A DNA stretch of 37,575 nucleotides from Nitrosospira sp. (GCA_003230615.1 QIFK01000085.1:1-37575), one strand, 5' to 3'. Numbered from the stretch's first letter, positions 9,190-20,552 are shown. Translations and numbers: made by a program. Notes: generated by a model not told the origin, from the letters alone.

Positions 9190-10254
9190 CTACTTGACAA
9201 TAGCTTTTAATTCCCCTTTGGCGTATCTGTTTGCCATTTTTTCTAGCATGATAGGCTTGATTTTATTTGCCTGACCAGCACAGCCGAACGACTCAAAGCG
9301 AGCTTTACAGATATCTTTGGCGGCAGCAGTTGCATCCTTCAGGAATTTTCTTGGGTCAAACTCACTTTTGTTTTTAGCCAAGTGACGTCGAACTGCGCCA
9401 GTCATGGCGAGGCGGATATCAGTATCAATGTTAATCTTACGAACACCATGCTTGATGCCTTCCTGAATTTCTTTCACCGGTACACCGTAGGTTTCTTTCA
9501 TTTCTCCACCAAACTCTCGGATAATGTCGAGCCATTCTTGTGGGACCGAACTGGACCCATGCATAACCAAGTGCGTATTTGGAATTCGCTTATGAATTTC
9601 CTTAATGCGTTCGATGGCGAGAATATCGCCTGTTGGTTTGCGTGTAAATTTATAAGCACCGTGAGAAGTGCCGATAGCGATTGCTAATGCATCAACACCA
9701 GATTTTTTAACAAAATCAGCAGCTTCTTCTGGATCGGTCAGCAACTGATCATGGGTTAGCTTGCCTTCTGCGCCCTGGCCATCTTCTTTGTCGCCCATAC
9801 CGGTTTCCAATGATCCCAAACAACCCAACTCTCCCTCAACCGAAACACCAACCGAATGGGCCATCTTTACCACCCTAGCAGTAACATCTACGTTGTATTC
9901 GTAGGATGAGGGTGTTTTGGCATCAGCTTCCAGTGAACCATCCATCATGACACTGGAGAAACCGCTACGTATGGCGTTGGTACAAACGGCTGGAGTGGCG
10001 CCATGATCTTGATGCATGACCACAGGAATATGTGGGTACGATTCCACTGCTGCGGCGATCAGGTGGCGCAAGAAAGCTTCACCAGCATATTTACGCGCAC
10101 CTGCAGATCCTTGCATGATTACGGGGCTATCGCATTCATCAGCTGCCTGCATGATGGCCTGGATTTGCTCTAAGTTGTTTACGTTAAAAGCGGGCAGACC
10201 ATAGTCATTTTCCGCTGCATGATCCAAAAGTTGTCTCATAGATACGAGTGCCAT
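9190..10254 (-). CDS. fba: Class II fructose-bisphosphate aldolase (Calvin-cycle type)
   Basis: A 354-residue Zn2+-dependent aldolase that interconverts fructose-1,6-bisphosphate with dihydroxyacetone phosphate and glyceraldehyde-3-phosphate; in autotrophs the same fold also makes sedoheptulose-1,7-bisphosphate. The zinc and catalytic region HQDHG is at 81-85. Further metal or substrate elements are [18 protein letters not shown] and KINIDTDIR. Length and motifs fit the CbbA-like subgroup. An excellent ribosome binding site (GGAGGAAA) precedes the ATG. It is the last gene of the tkt-gap-pgk-pyk-fba set, 115 bp after pyk. It converges with yggX across 188 bp in which no convincing terminator was found. 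Confidence 0.95.
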   Translation of the reverse strand: MALVSMRQLLDHAAENDYGLPAFNVNNLEQIQAIMQAADECDSPVIMQGSAGARKYAGEAFLRHLIAAAVESYPHIPVVMHQDHGATPAVCTNAIRSGFSSVMMDGSLEADAKTPSSYEYNVDVTARVVKMAHSVGVSVEGELGCLGSLETGMGDKEDGQGAEGKLTHDQLLTDPEEAADFVKKSGVDALAIAIGTSHGAYKFTRKPTGDILAIERIKEIHKRIPNTHLVMHGSSSVPQEWLDIIREFGGEMKETYGVPVKEIQEGIKHGVRKINIDTDIRLAMTGAVRRHLAKNKSEFDPRKFLKDATAAAKDICKARFESFGCAGQANKIKPIMLEKMANRYAKGELKAIVK

Positions 10255-10369
10255 TTAAGTTTCCTCCAAGAAAGAATCTGTAACCATGAATCGTAGTAAT
10301 AGAATAGTACAGTTTAAGGCTAGGAAAATCCAATGAATTACACCTTATCTTTCACTTCCTAATTTTTAT

Positions 10370-11821
10370 TCAAGTATTTATGTGCTCCCCAACTTTAACA
10401 ATCTTCATAGTGTTTGTCCCACCCGCCTTACCTACTGGTTCACCAATAGTCATGAGGATTAGATCATCTTTTTTTACTACCCCACGCTTGAGTAATTCGT
10501 TTTCTGCAAGGCTCAGTATTATCTCTGGATCACGCAATCCACCACCAAAGCTTACCGGATAAACACCGCGGAACAAAGTCATTTTGCGGCGGGAATCTAC
10601 CTGTGGGCTTAGCGCAAAAATCGGCACATTAGAGCTTTTTCGCGACATCAGCAACGCTGTCAGCCCACTTTGTGTGAGAGCAGCAATGGCAGAGATTTTC
10701 AGGCCACCCGCAGTGAACATGGCGGCACGGGCAATTGCTTCTTCGATGGTGTCAGGTATACCGTCTTGATTCCTTCTAAGGTCAAGGTTTACCAGATATT
10801 CTTTTTCCGCTTCAAGACATACTCTAGCCATAGCCTCGACCGCTTCTACTGGGTATAACCCGGAAGCAGATTCTGAGGACAGCATTACTGCATCGGTACC
10901 ATCTAGCACTGCATTGGCTACGTCAGACACTTCTGCTCGGGTAGGCATTTGACTGGCGACCATTGATTCCATCATCTGAGTAGCAGTCACAACTAGTTTG
11001 TTATTAGCTCGGGCGGTGCGGATCATACGTTTTTGTAATGCTGGCACCGCTGCATCACCCACTTCCACAGAAAGATCACCGCGCGCTACCATAATGGCAT
11101 CGGAGGCTTGTAAAATATCATCCAATGCTGAGATTGCTTCTGAACGCTCGATTTTTGCCATCAGTAAACTTTTGCCGCCGGCCTGGCGCATTAAATCACG
11201 TGCCTTGGAAATATCCTTACCAGAGCGCGGAAAGGATACCGCCAGATAGTCTGCTTTGAACGCCGCGGCCGTCTTGATATCTTCCATGTCCTTACTAGTT
11301 AATGCGGGCGCGCTAAGTCCGCCCCCTTTGAAGTTGATACCTTTGTTGTTGGTCAGCTCCCCCCCTTGTTTAACTGTACAATACACTTTGTGCCCCTTGA
11401 CTTTGGAAACACTTAATACAATGCGACCATCATCTAACATAAAAGTTACACCAGCTTCCACATCATTTGACAGTTCCTTATAATCGAGTCCCACACATTC
11501 TTGATTGCCAAGATCACAGTCAGCATCGAGCACAAATGTATCACCGGTTTTGAGGGTGATACTTCCATTCTCGAATTTTCCAATACGGATTTTTGGTCCC
11601 TGCAAATCTGCCAGCACCCCTATAGCGCGCCCGGCAGAACGAGCTAGCGAGCGTGTCAATTCAGTAATTTCGATATGTTCTTCCTTGGTACCGTGAGAAA
11701 AATTAATGCGTACTACATCTACACCAGCCTGGATCATACGTTCCAGAACTTTCGGGTTGCTAGATGCTGGACCAAGGGTGGCCACAATTTTTGTTCTTCG
11801 GAGCATTTGTCTTCGGATCAT
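10370..11821 (-). CDS. pyk: Pyruvate kinase
   Basis: Converts phosphoenolpyruvate and ADP to pyruvate and ATP. The protein has 478-483 residues, with the N-terminal RRTKIVATLGPAS block, the catalytic MAKIERSEA segment carrying the conserved Lys, the metal and substrate loop MVARGDLSVEVG, and TATQMMESM. All pyruvate kinase landmarks are present. Two in-frame ATGs occur, at 11821 and 11806, inside a near-duplicate sequence (ATGATCCGAAGACAA then ATGCTCCGAAGAACA). The second start gives the MLRRTKIVATLGPAS N-terminus common in the family and is preferred. Neither has a strong ribosome binding site. The gene follows pgk by about 32 bp. Confidence 0.94.
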   Translation of the reverse strand: MIRRQMLRRTKIVATLGPASSNPKVLERMIQAGVDVVRINFSHGTKEEHIEITELTRSLARSAGRAIGVLADLQGPKIRIGKFENGSITLKTGDTFVLDADCDLGNQECVGLDYKELSNDVEAGVTFMLDDGRIVLSVSKVKGHKVYCTVKQGGELTNNKGINFKGGGLSAPALTSKDMEDIKTAAAFKADYLAVSFPRSGKDISKARDLMRQAGGKSLLMAKIERSEAISALDDILQASDAIMVARGDLSVEVGDAAVPALQKRMIRTARANNKLVVTATQMMESMVASQMPTRAEVSDVANAVLDGTDAVMLSSESASGLYPVEAVEAMARVCLEAEKEYLVNLDLRRNQDGIPDTIEEAIARAAMFTAGGLKISAIAALTQSGLTALLMSRKSSNVPIFALSPQVDSRRKMTLFRGVYPVSFGGGLRDPEIILSLAENELLKRGVVKKDDLILMTIGEPVGKAGGTNTMKIVKVGEHINT

Positions 11822-11853
11822 TTTCTAGTAGAGGGTAAAATATTTAGTAGGTA

Positions 11854-13032
11854 TTAACATGCGCGTTTTTCCAATATTTCTACTGCAGGTAATTTTTTGC
11901 CTTCCAGAAATTCTAAGAATGCACCACCGGCAGTTGAAATGTAAGATATCTTGTCATAGATGTTGTATTTTTGGATTGCAGCGACAGTGTCACCACCGCC
12001 TGCAAGCGTGAAGGCTTTAGTGTTGGAGATGGCCATAGCAATGGTTTTAGTGCCGGCTCCAAATTGATCAAATTCAAACACGCCAACTGGGCCATTCCAC
12101 ACCACGGTTCCAGCTTTCATGATGATGTCAGCTAGTTCTTGTGCGCTCTTTGGTCCGATGTCAAAAATCATCTCCTCATCGGTAACCGAGCCAGCATCTT
12201 TTAATACAGCTGGTTCATTCGCATCAAATTTTTTTCCGACTACGACATCTACGGCAATAGGGATCGGAGCATTGCGTTTCGCCATCTTGTCCATCAGGGT
12301 TTTAGCTGTAGAGACCAAATCGTCTTCGCATAAAGATTTCCCAACATTCTTGCCAGTAGCTTTAAGAAAGGTATTGGCGATGCCGCCACCCACTACCATC
12401 TGATCTACTTTTTCGGACAAAGATTCAAGCACGGTCAGCTTGGTTGAAACTTTGGAGCCACCGACAATGGCTACCATGGGCCGTATCGGGTTTAATAAGG
12501 CTTTGGTTAGCGCTTCCAGTTCTCCCACTAAAAGGATTCCAGCACAAGCCACAGAAGCATATTTGGCAATACCATGGGTTGAGGCTTGAGCACGGTGCGC
12601 AGTACCAAAGGCATCCATTACGAACACATCACATAACTTGGCATATTTTTGTGCGGTTTCATCTGTGTTTTTCTTTTCACCTTTATTAAAACGGCAATTT
12701 TCTAATACCACCAGATCACCATTTTCAACCTCAAATCCGCCCTCTACCCAATCCTTGATTAAACGCACTGGTTTATTCAGACGCGTGGAGATGTTGTCAG
12801 CAACGGGCTTAAGGGAGTTTTCTATAGACCATACGCCCTCTTCAGGACGGCCTAGATGAGAGGTCACCATCACTTTGGCACCCTGTTTCAAGCAGTAATC
12901 AATCGTAGCCATGGAAGCAGTGATACGTGCGTCGGACGTTACTACTCCGTCTTTGATCGGTACGTTGAGATCAGCACGAATGAATACTCGTTTATTTTTG
13001 AGATTAAGATCGGTAAGTTTGATGGCTGACAT
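11854..13032 (-). CDS. pgk: Phosphoglycerate kinase
   Basis: Catalyses the reversible transfer of phosphate between 1,3-bisphosphoglycerate and ADP; in the Calvin cycle it runs toward 1,3-bisphosphoglycerate. The 392-residue form starts at ATG 13032 (MSAIKLTDL), the usual family length. An upstream in-frame TTG at 13065 would add 11 unrelated residues and is rejected. Motifs: [11 protein letters not shown] near the start, TSHLGRP, the substrate-binding arginine region, and the C-terminal nucleotide loop [12 protein letters not shown]. It sits between gap and pyk. A hairpin lies in the 147-bp gap-pgk spacer. Confidence 0.95.
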   Translation of the reverse strand: MSAIKLTDLNLKNKRVFIRADLNVPIKDGVVTSDARITASMATIDYCLKQGAKVMVTSHLGRPEEGVWSIENSLKPVADNISTRLNKPVRLIKDWVEGGFEVENGDLVVLENCRFNKGEKKNTDETAQKYAKLCDVFVMDAFGTAHRAQASTHGIAKYASVACAGILLVGELEALTKALLNPIRPMVAIVGGSKVSTKLTVLESLSEKVDQMVVGGGIANTFLKATGKNVGKSLCEDDLVSTAKTLMDKMAKRNAPIPIAVDVVVGKKFDANEPAVLKDAGSVTDEEMIFDIGPKSAQELADIIMKAGTVVWNGPVGVFEFDQFGAGTKTIAMAISNTKAFTLAGGGDTVAAIQKYNIYDKISYISTAGGAFLEFLEGKKLPAVEILEKRAC

Positions 13033-13084
13033 AGCATATCCAAATGTATCTGGTGAGAAGAACAACTTGGGAACTGTCGGTTAC

Positions 13085-13104
13085 ACTCTCATCTTAGTGA
13101 GAGT
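13085..13104. repeat. Perfect 7-bp inverted repeat in the gap-pgk spacer
   Basis: ACTCTCA and TGAGAGT flank a 6-nt spacer. In the minus-strand transcript this folds into a short hairpin about 50 nt upstream of the pgk start. No U-tract follows, so a simple terminator is unlikely; an mRNA processing or stability element is an inference. Confidence 0.45.
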
Positions 13105-13179
13105 TTGGAAGACGCGAGAAGAAATCGGGTGTGTATATCCCACTTAAAAACTTCTTGTCCTACGTTACTTACCATAGAA

Positions 13180-14250
<1,071 letters not shown>

Positions 14251-14258
14251 CTAACCGA

Positions 14259-16274
14259 TTAGATTATACTTTTCACTGTCTTCACAACATTTTCTATAGT
14301 GAAGCCAAAGTGTTTAAACAGGTCGCTAGCAGGAGCAGATTCGCCAAAAGTAGTCATACCCACAACCGCCCCTTCAAGTCCCACATATTTATGCCAGTAA
14401 TCAGCGATACCTGCTTCCACCGCAACACGCTTCACTCCCTTCAGTAGTACACTGTCCCGGTAGGCTACGTCTTGTCGGTCAAATAGACTGGTACATGGCA
14501 TTGAAACCACCCGGACCTGGATGCCTGTTTCGGCCAGCGCTGTTTGTGCGTTCATCGCTAGCCCAACTTCCGAACCTGTGGCGATAATGATTGCTTGTGG
14601 TTTACTGTCTGCTGCCTCTGAAAGAATATAACCACCTTTATCGATCAATTTAATTACAGCGGCATTCCGCTTTTGGAATGGTAGAGTCTGGCGGCTGAAA
14701 ATGAGTACTGAAGGACCATCCTTACGCTCAATCGCACGTGCCCAAGCTACGGTCGATTCGACCGAATCGCAGGGTCGCCACACGTCCATGTTAGGAATGT
14801 AGCGCAGTGTCGCAGTTTGTTCTACCGGCTGATGCGTCGGGCCGTCTTCACCTAAGCCAATAGAGTCATGCGTAAACACGAACAGGTTACGGATCTTCAT
14901 CAAGGCTGCCATACGCAAAGCATTACGAGAGTATTCTGAGAACATTAGGAACGTTGCCCCATAGGGTATGATGCCGCCATGCAGCGATAATCCATTCATA
15001 ATGGCGCTCATGCCGAACTCACGTACGCCATAATAAATATAGTTGCCACCGGTTTCTCGACTGATTCCTTTAGAGCCAGACCACAAAGTAAGATTAGATC
15101 CTGCCAGATCGGCGGAGCCACCGACTAGTTCTGGTAAAACTGAAGCCAAACCCTCGATGGCATTTTGTGAAGCTTTTCGACTAGCTATGGTTTCTTCTTT
15201 TTCATTGACGCGGCTAATAAATTTGTCTACATGTTCGTGCCAATTGGCTGGCAGTTCTCCCGCCATGCGGCGTTTGAACTCAGCGGCTTCACTTGGATAC
15301 TTCTTGGTATATTCATCAAGTTTCTGAGTCCATTCTGTTTCTAGCTTCTTACCTTTGGTGTGGCTATCCCACATGTCGTAGATTTCCTGGGGTATCTCAA
15401 AGGGCAAGTGGTTCCAGCCGATGTGCGGGCGAGAAGCGGCAACTTCCGCATCACCCAGCGCCGCGCCGTGGACTTCGTGGGTACCGGCTTTGTTGGGAGA
15501 ACCCATGCCGATTACAGTCTTGCAGCAAATCATTGAAGGCTTTCCGCTGGCCTGCTTGGCCGCTTCAATAGCTGATTCGATCGCTACTGGGTCGTGACCG
15601 TTGACGTTAGGCACTACGTGCCAACCATAAGCCTCAAAACGCTTAGGCGTATCGTCACTAAACCAACCTTCTACATGACCATCTATGGAAATGCCGTTGT
15701 CGTCGTAAAAACAGATTAGCTTGCCTAGTCCCAAGGTTCCTGCTAATGAGCAGGCCTCATGGGAAATTCCCTCCATCAGACAACCATCGCCAAGGAACGC
15801 ATAGCTGTAATGATTAACAATATCAAAATCGGGACGATTGAATTCGGAAGCAAGAATTTTTTCTGCCAGGGCCATACCCACCGCGTTAGTGAGACCTTGC
15901 CCTAAAGGACCAGTGGTGGTTTCCACGCCAGGTGTGTAACCATATTCAGGGTGACCTGGAGTTTTGGAGTGAAGCTGACGAAAGCGCTTGATCTCTTCTA
16001 TTGGCAAGTCATAACCAGTGAGGTGTAAGAGAGCATAAATCAACATCGAGCCATGTCCATTGGAGAGCACGAAACGGTCGCGATCAGCCCACATGGGATT
16101 GGCTGGATTATGACGTAGATGGTGAATCCATAGTACTTCAGCGATTTCAGCCATACCCATGGGCATGCCAGGGTGACCAGAATTGGCTTTTTGCACGGCG
16201 TCCATCGCTAGTGCACGAACAGCGCTGGTTAGGTTCTTAAACACTGGCGGGTCAAAGTCTTTAAATGTTCCCAT
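14259..16274 (-). CDS. tkt: Transketolase
   Basis: A thiamine-diphosphate enzyme moving two-carbon ketol units in the pentose phosphate pathway and Calvin cycle. It has 671 residues from ATG 16274 (MGTFKDFD); AGGGAG lies 9 nt upstream, which favours this ATG over the GTG two codons earlier (16280). Motifs: [14 protein letters not shown] and [14 protein letters not shown] in the N-terminal cofactor region, the GDGCLMEG...DDN metal/thiamine motif near 155-190, and the transketolase pyrimidine-domain block [18 protein letters not shown]. It is the first gene of the carbon operon and has its own candidate promoter upstream. Confidence 0.96.
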   Translation of the reverse strand: MGTFKDFDPPVFKNLTSAVRALAMDAVQKANSGHPGMPMGMAEIAEVLWIHHLRHNPANPMWADRDRFVLSNGHGSMLIYALLHLTGYDLPIEEIKRFRQLHSKTPGHPEYGYTPGVETTTGPLGQGLTNAVGMALAEKILASEFNRPDFDIVNHYSYAFLGDGCLMEGISHEACSLAGTLGLGKLICFYDDNGISIDGHVEGWFSDDTPKRFEAYGWHVVPNVNGHDPVAIESAIEAAKQASGKPSMICCKTVIGMGSPNKAGTHEVHGAALGDAEVAASRPHIGWNHLPFEIPQEIYDMWDSHTKGKKLETEWTQKLDEYTKKYPSEAAEFKRRMAGELPANWHEHVDKFISRVNEKEETIASRKASQNAIEGLASVLPELVGGSADLAGSNLTLWSGSKGISRETGGNYIYYGVREFGMSAIMNGLSLHGGIIPYGATFLMFSEYSRNALRMAALMKIRNLFVFTHDSIGLGEDGPTHQPVEQTATLRYIPNMDVWRPCDSVESTVAWARAIERKDGPSVLIFSRQTLPFQKRNAAVIKLIDKGGYILSEAADSKPQAIIIATGSEVGLAMNAQTALAETGIQVRVVSMPCTSLFDRQDVAYRDSVLLKGVKRVAVEAGIADYWHKYVGLEGAVVGMTTFGESAPASDLFKHFGFTIENVVKTVKSII

Positions 16275-16345
16275 GGACACAAACTCCCTTGTTTAACAAG
16301 TAACTAAAGAAATAAAAAAACGTACAACACACTCGCACAAACAGG

Positions 16346-16374
16346 GTGACGATATTAACAGTGTGACGATATTA
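16346..16374. repeat. 12-bp direct repeat upstream of tkt
   Basis: GTGACGATATTA occurs exactly at 16346-16357 and at 16363-16374, 17 bp start to start. The pair lies in the tkt leader, just downstream of the candidate promoter. It could be a regulator operator, but no known motif was recognised. Confidence 0.6.
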
Positions 16375-16386
16375 TTGGGTAAAGGT

Positions 16387-16415
16387 ATTATCGCTTAAGA
16401 AACGAAGCCAGACAA
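16387..16415 (-). promoter_or_regulatory. Candidate sigma-70 promoter for tkt and the carbon operon
   Basis: On the minus strand, TTGTCT (complement of 16410-16415) and GATAAT (complement of 16387-16392) are 17 bp apart, matching the consensus boxes at 4 and 5 of 6 positions. Transcription would start near 16380 and give a leader of about 105 nt containing the direct repeats. Confidence 0.4.
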
Positions 16416-16448
16416 CTACGATGAACTTTAGAGCATCTCCTTTTGGCA

Positions 16449-17699
16449 TCAGTGACTTCGTAGCCTGATCCCTAATAGTTTGAGTTTACGATAAAGATGC
16501 GTACGTTCCAGTCCTGCCCGCTCTGCTACTCGGGTCATGTTGCCGCTTTCATGATCTATGAGTTGCTCAAAATATGATTTTTCAAATAAATCACGAGCTT
16601 CGCGCAAAGGGATGTTAAGCGGGATACTTGGAACAGACTGCATCGACGTTGTGGTTGCCAGTACCCGCTTCACGTCATCAGATGAAATTTCTTCGCCAGT
16701 ACAGGTTAGTGCTAAAGAACGTACCGTGCCCGTGAGCTGCATGAGATTGCCAGGCCAGTCGTAATTGCGCAAGGCATTAAGAGCAGCAGTATTAAACTGT
16801 TGTAGAGATGCGTCACCAGATTCAATACAGTGCGAGAGGATCTGGTTAGCTAGTTCGGGAACATCTTCTCGGTGTGCCCTTAATGCAGGCACATTGATAC
16901 GAAGGCCGCTTAAAGCTTCATATAATTTTGGATCATAGTCACCCTGTGCCGTTAACTCCGCCAATTCCAGGGATGTAACACAAACAAGCCGGACGTTGTA
17001 CTTATCCAGTTTGTCTAACAGTTGCAGTAAGCCCTTTTGTTCTAACCTGCTTAAGCTGCTTATTTCTTTAAGAAATAATAGCCCACCTCTTGCCTGCTCA
17101 AGTAAATCAAATGGAGTTTCCGCTAGAGATCTATATGTGTCCGGTTCTATCCAGGGTGTATTGGAGCGATGAACAAAGCGCGCACACAGTTCCATTCCTG
17201 CTCCTTGTTCGCCAGTGAGGAGTAGCGGTGTTTTCAGGTTGGAGATCTGTTCTAGTCTCTTTTTTAGATCCGTGATCAACGGTCCTTTTCCAAGACTAGC
17301 AAGAGAAAGAGTGGAGGAAGGTTTGCTTTGGCCGCTACGTAATGCGTGCTCCACCGTATTCAATAACATTTGTAGTGGCACTGGTTTTTCTAGATAGCCG
17401 AATGCACCAATACGCGTTGCTTCAACTGCAGTTGCTATGGTGCCGTGTCCCGACATTACTACTACGGGCATGGTAAGCAGCCCGTTACTTGCCCACTCTT
17501 TCAGCAGAGTGACACCGTCTGTATCTGGCATCCAGACATCCAGTAGTACTAGATCAGGGCGCGATTGGTTTCGCCAGATACGCGCCTGTTCAGCATTTTC
17601 TGCTAAAGCAACACGGTAACCCTCGTCACGTAAGATTTCAGATAGCAGTTCACGTATACCAATTTCGTCATCGACGACGAGTATTGTATTATTGAGCAT
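16449..17699 (-). CDS. ntrX: NtrX-type response regulator with degenerate AAA+ domain
   Basis: A 416-residue regulator. Residues 1-120 are a complete receiver domain (Asp10-Asp11, phospho-acceptor Asp54, Lys105). The middle resembles a sigma-54-activator AAA+ module but is degraded: the Walker A equivalent reads GEQGAGME (163-170, Lys replaced by Met169), Walker B reads LLFLKEI (Asp replaced by Lys211), and the stretch that would hold the GAFTGA loop is missing. The C-terminal Fis-type helix-turn-helix (GNMTRVAERAGLERTHLYRKLKLLG) is intact. It should still bind DNA when phosphorylated by NtrY but is unlikely to drive sigma-54 polymerase through ATP hydrolysis. It lies 43 bp after ntrY on the same strand. 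Confidence 0.85.
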   Translation of the reverse strand: MLNNTILVVDDEIGIRELLSEILRDEGYRVALAENAEQARIWRNQSRPDLVLLDVWMPDTDGVTLLKEWASNGLLTMPVVVMSGHGTIATAVEATRIGAFGYLEKPVPLQMLLNTVEHALRSGQSKPSSTLSLASLGKGPLITDLKKRLEQISNLKTPLLLTGEQGAGMELCARFVHRSNTPWIEPDTYRSLAETPFDLLEQARGGLLFLKEISSLSRLEQKGLLQLLDKLDKYNVRLVCVTSLELAELTAQGDYDPKLYEALSGLRINVPALRAHREDVPELANQILSHCIESGDASLQQFNTAALNALRNYDWPGNLMQLTGTVRSLALTCTGEEISSDDVKRVLATTTSMQSVPSIPLNIPLREARDLFEKSYFEQLIDHESGNMTRVAERAGLERTHLYRKLKLLGIRLRSH

Positions 17700-17742
17700 A
17701 ATTTATGAAATTTACTCCTCCACTATTAATGGTTGGCTGGGA

Positions 17743-19917
17743 TTAAGCGATCTCATGGTTAATAGTTGAATTGTCACCAGACGCAATTGGCAGGGTAATG
17801 GAAATATGAGCCCCGTGGGGGTGGATGTTTTCAATTTGAATCATACCATTATGTTCTTCTACGATTTTTTTTACGATCGGAAGTCCAAGCCCCGTACCTT
17901 TGAGTTTGGTGGTAACGTAGGGTTCAAACGCATGCGTTCTGACGTAATCGGGAAACCCCTTACCGTTGTCGCTCAGACTGAGTCGTACACCATCTTGTAC
18001 CATTTCTGTGCTCACGGTGATAACGGGCTCTACAGTATCAGCCAGAGTGTCTTGGGCATTTTGCAAAAGATTGTGAATTACTTGGCGTAACCTAGTCGAG
18101 TCTCCTCTCACTGGCGGCAAGCCAGGGGTTAAAGCTAAGTGTATGTGTGAGCGTAGCTCTCCACCTTTCGCTACACTTGTTGTTTCGTATAATGTTAATA
18201 CTTCCTGTACTAGTTTATTGAGATCCAGTAAGCGTAATTCTAGTTCTGGTGCGCGTGCATATTCGCTAAACTCATTGACCATTTTCTTCAGTGCTTCCAC
18301 TTGATTTACGATAGTTTCAGTAGATCGCTTCAAAATCTCTGCATCCTGCGATCCTAGTTTATCAGCAAGCTTTTGTTGTATACGCTCAGCGGAAAGTTGT
18401 ATCGGTGTGAGTGGATTCTTAATTTCATGGGCCAGGCGTCGAGCTACTTCACCCCATGCGGCAGTACGCTGTGCCTGTAGCAAATTAGTAATATCATCAA
18501 ATACTACGACACCGCCCCCTCCTGAGACATATGGAAGACGTGTTCCACGTAATAGTAACACTTGGTTGATACCGTTGCTTGGACACTCTACTTGCCGTTG
18601 CCAATCGCCGGTTTTTCCAGACTGGAATCCTTCCCGTATTCCAATTTCTAAGGCAAGGAGCTGAGGTTCTCGCTTAGTGCATTCCTCCATGGTTAATCCC
18701 TCAAGGCTAGCCAGCGGAACTTTCAGAATATACTCCGCGCTAAGATTTGCAGTGCGCATGCGCAAGCTTTCATCGAATACTAGGACGCCGGATGAAAGAT
18801 TTGCTAGGATGCTCTCCAGATAGGCCCTAGCACTCTCTACTTCATGCTGATTATGTTGTGCCGCCTTATGAGCCTCCTCCAGTTGCTGGGTCATGAGGTT
18901 AAATGATTCGGTGAGTACTCCCAGCTCATCTCGACTTTGTACCGGAAGGCGCCTGCTGAAGTCCCCCTGAGCTACAGCGCGAGTGCCTGCTGCCACCAAA
19001 CCTAGTGGTTTGCTGAGCCGTTCACTGATGAGGAACGCTGCAGCTAGCGCAGAAAAAAGTGAGAGCAGAAGCACCAGTGTTAAAGTTACTCCATAGAGCT
19101 CCTTCAATCCCTGGCGCGATAGCGACAATTCCTCATAATCACGATATATCGCTTGAACTATTTCCGCGTCTTCTGCAAGCTGCTTTGGTACTGGTTGCAA
19201 CAATTGCAAGATGCGGATGTCTCCCGCTAGATTCAGGACATTGACGGGAACTGGTTCAACCACCCGCAAATACAAACCTTTCCCTGGGATGGACTCAACG
19301 GCGCTGTAGGCCTTTTGCATTCTTACTTGGCGCATTACCGCCGCACTTGGCATATCCGGGAGTTCCATGCCCTCAGTATCAGAAAATGCGATTACCTTCC
19401 CATCTTTATTAAATAGAGTGGCTTCTTGCACCTGCGATTTCTCTAGCAGTTGGCTTAGCTCTGGTAGCGGCACAGAAGATTGTCCGGATAGAGTGAGGGC
19501 AGTGACTTGAGCTTTCTTCCGCAATTCTTCCAATCGGTTGTCTAACATGGCGCGCCCAAGGCTTAAACCTCCTTCTAGTGCTTGGTCTACCTTAACGTCA
19601 AACCAGGATTCGATGCTTTTTCCGAGGAATTGTACTGATGCGCTGTACACCAATACGCCAGGAACAACTGCCATCAGAGAGAAAATCAGCAACAGACGCA
19701 ACGCCAATCTAGAGCCCAATACTCCTGTTTTAAGCCTACGTCTAAGTCTCCACAGCAGATATCCTACTAATGCCATAAGAAATAGCACGAAGCCAACATT
19801 GAGCTGAATTAGAAGTTGATATTTTCGTTCAAAAAAATCAGAATCATCACCTGCTATAGCTAGCAAAAACAGCATCACCGCGCTTAATCCGACACCAATA
19901 ATAATGATATATTTCAT
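17743..19917 (-). CDS. ntrY: NtrY-type sensor histidine kinase
   Basis: A 724-residue membrane kinase and the partner of NtrX. Hydrophobic segments near 1-22, 35-60, 70-95 and 275-300 leave a periplasmic sensor region of about 180 residues. These are followed by a HAMP domain (SERLSKPLGLVAAGTRAV), a PAS domain (about 370-475), the dimerisation domain with phospho-acceptor His (RRLAHEIKNPLTPIQ), and the ATP-binding domain with its N box (HNLLQNAQDTL), G1 (DNGKGFPDYV) and G2 (GTGLGLPIVKKIVEEH). All kinase motifs are intact, in contrast to the degraded NtrX ATPase. The start overlaps the DUF4390 stop by 4 bp (ATGA type), so translation is probably coupled. Confidence 0.92.
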   Translation of the reverse strand: MKYIIIIGVGLSAVMLFLLAIAGDDSDFFERKYQLLIQLNVGFVLFLMALVGYLLWRLRRRLKTGVLGSRLALRLLLIFSLMAVVPGVLVYSASVQFLGKSIESWFDVKVDQALEGGLSLGRAMLDNRLEELRKKAQVTALTLSGQSSVPLPELSQLLEKSQVQEATLFNKDGKVIAFSDTEGMELPDMPSAAVMRQVRMQKAYSAVESIPGKGLYLRVVEPVPVNVLNLAGDIRILQLLQPVPKQLAEDAEIVQAIYRDYEELSLSRQGLKELYGVTLTLVLLLSLFSALAAAFLISERLSKPLGLVAAGTRAVAQGDFSRRLPVQSRDELGVLTESFNLMTQQLEEAHKAAQHNQHEVESARAYLESILANLSSGVLVFDESLRMRTANLSAEYILKVPLASLEGLTMEECTKREPQLLALEIGIREGFQSGKTGDWQRQVECPSNGINQVLLLRGTRLPYVSGGGGVVVFDDITNLLQAQRTAAWGEVARRLAHEIKNPLTPIQLSAERIQQKLADKLGSQDAEILKRSTETIVNQVEALKKMVNEFSEYARAPELELRLLDLNKLVQEVLTLYETTSVAKGGELRSHIHLALTPGLPPVRGDSTRLRQVIHNLLQNAQDTLADTVEPVITVSTEMVQDGVRLSLSDNGKGFPDYVRTHAFEPYVTTKLKGTGLGLPIVKKIVEEHNGMIQIENIHPHGAHISITLPIASGDNSTINHEIA

Positions 19918-20552
19918 GGTTTATCCACAAGAATAAGTCTTTGCGAAGGAAGCGTTATTCTCCACTGCAGCATACCGGAGCTCAAGTTCCACTCTTTGGA
20001 ACCAAGTGCTTCTACCTGGAACGGTTTTGGTAGTCGTGATAGATCGAGCCGCATACGCAACTTTGCGATATATTCTGTATCTTGCTGTAATTCGGAACTC
20101 TCGAAGATAGGACGATTACGCACTCGGCTCATGACTCGTAGCGCTTCCTTTAGAGTGCTGAAGCTTTGTGTTTGCAATAATGATCCGCCACTTAAACGGT
20201 ATTGGCGTGTAAGCGCATAATAGCTTAACGCATCTCGCCGTTTACTCCGGGCAATTTTTTTATCTAGCCAATACCAGCGTGAGCTTACTAATCTAAAATC
20301 AGTTACAAAGTAAAGCACGATACCTTTTTTGAGCGCTTTCTCCAAAACAGGATTCAACATTATTTCAAAATCAGCGTTGTACTGGTAGCCTTCGTCGGTT
20401 GTATCTAGTGCAACAAATTTTATCTGTATGTCTTTTGCATGGGCAGTGAAGGCTAACAAAAATATCGCAGTCAGCAATATTGTTGCGACCGTACGTAAAA
20501 GTTGCGCAATAGGGTTAAGCTTTGTGCAACAGGGTATAAAAGAAGCCATCAT
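19914..20552 (-). CDS. DUF4390 family exported protein
   Basis: A protein of unknown function found between rsmB and ntrY in related bacteria. The frame is open up to 20618, but starting at the MM pair (20552 or 20549) is more reasonable because it gives a normal signal peptide (LLRTVATILLTAIFLLAFTAHA) followed by a roughly 170-residue exported domain beginning KDIQIKFVALDT. This start overlaps the 3' end of rsmB by about 38 bp, and the stop overlaps the ntrY start by 4 bp. The tight packing suggests coupling to NtrY, perhaps as a periplasmic partner of its sensor region; that is inference. Confidence 0.75.
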   Translation of the reverse strand: MMASFIPCCTKLNPIAQLLRTVATILLTAIFLLAFTAHAKDIQIKFVALDTTDEGYQYNADFEIMLNPVLEKALKKGIVLYFVTDFRLVSSRWYWLDKKIARSKRRDALSYYALTRQYRLSGGSLLQTQSFSTLKEALRVMSRVRNRPIFESSELQQDTEYIAKLRMRLDLSRLPKPFQVEALGSKEWNLSSGMLQWRITLPSQRLILVDKP

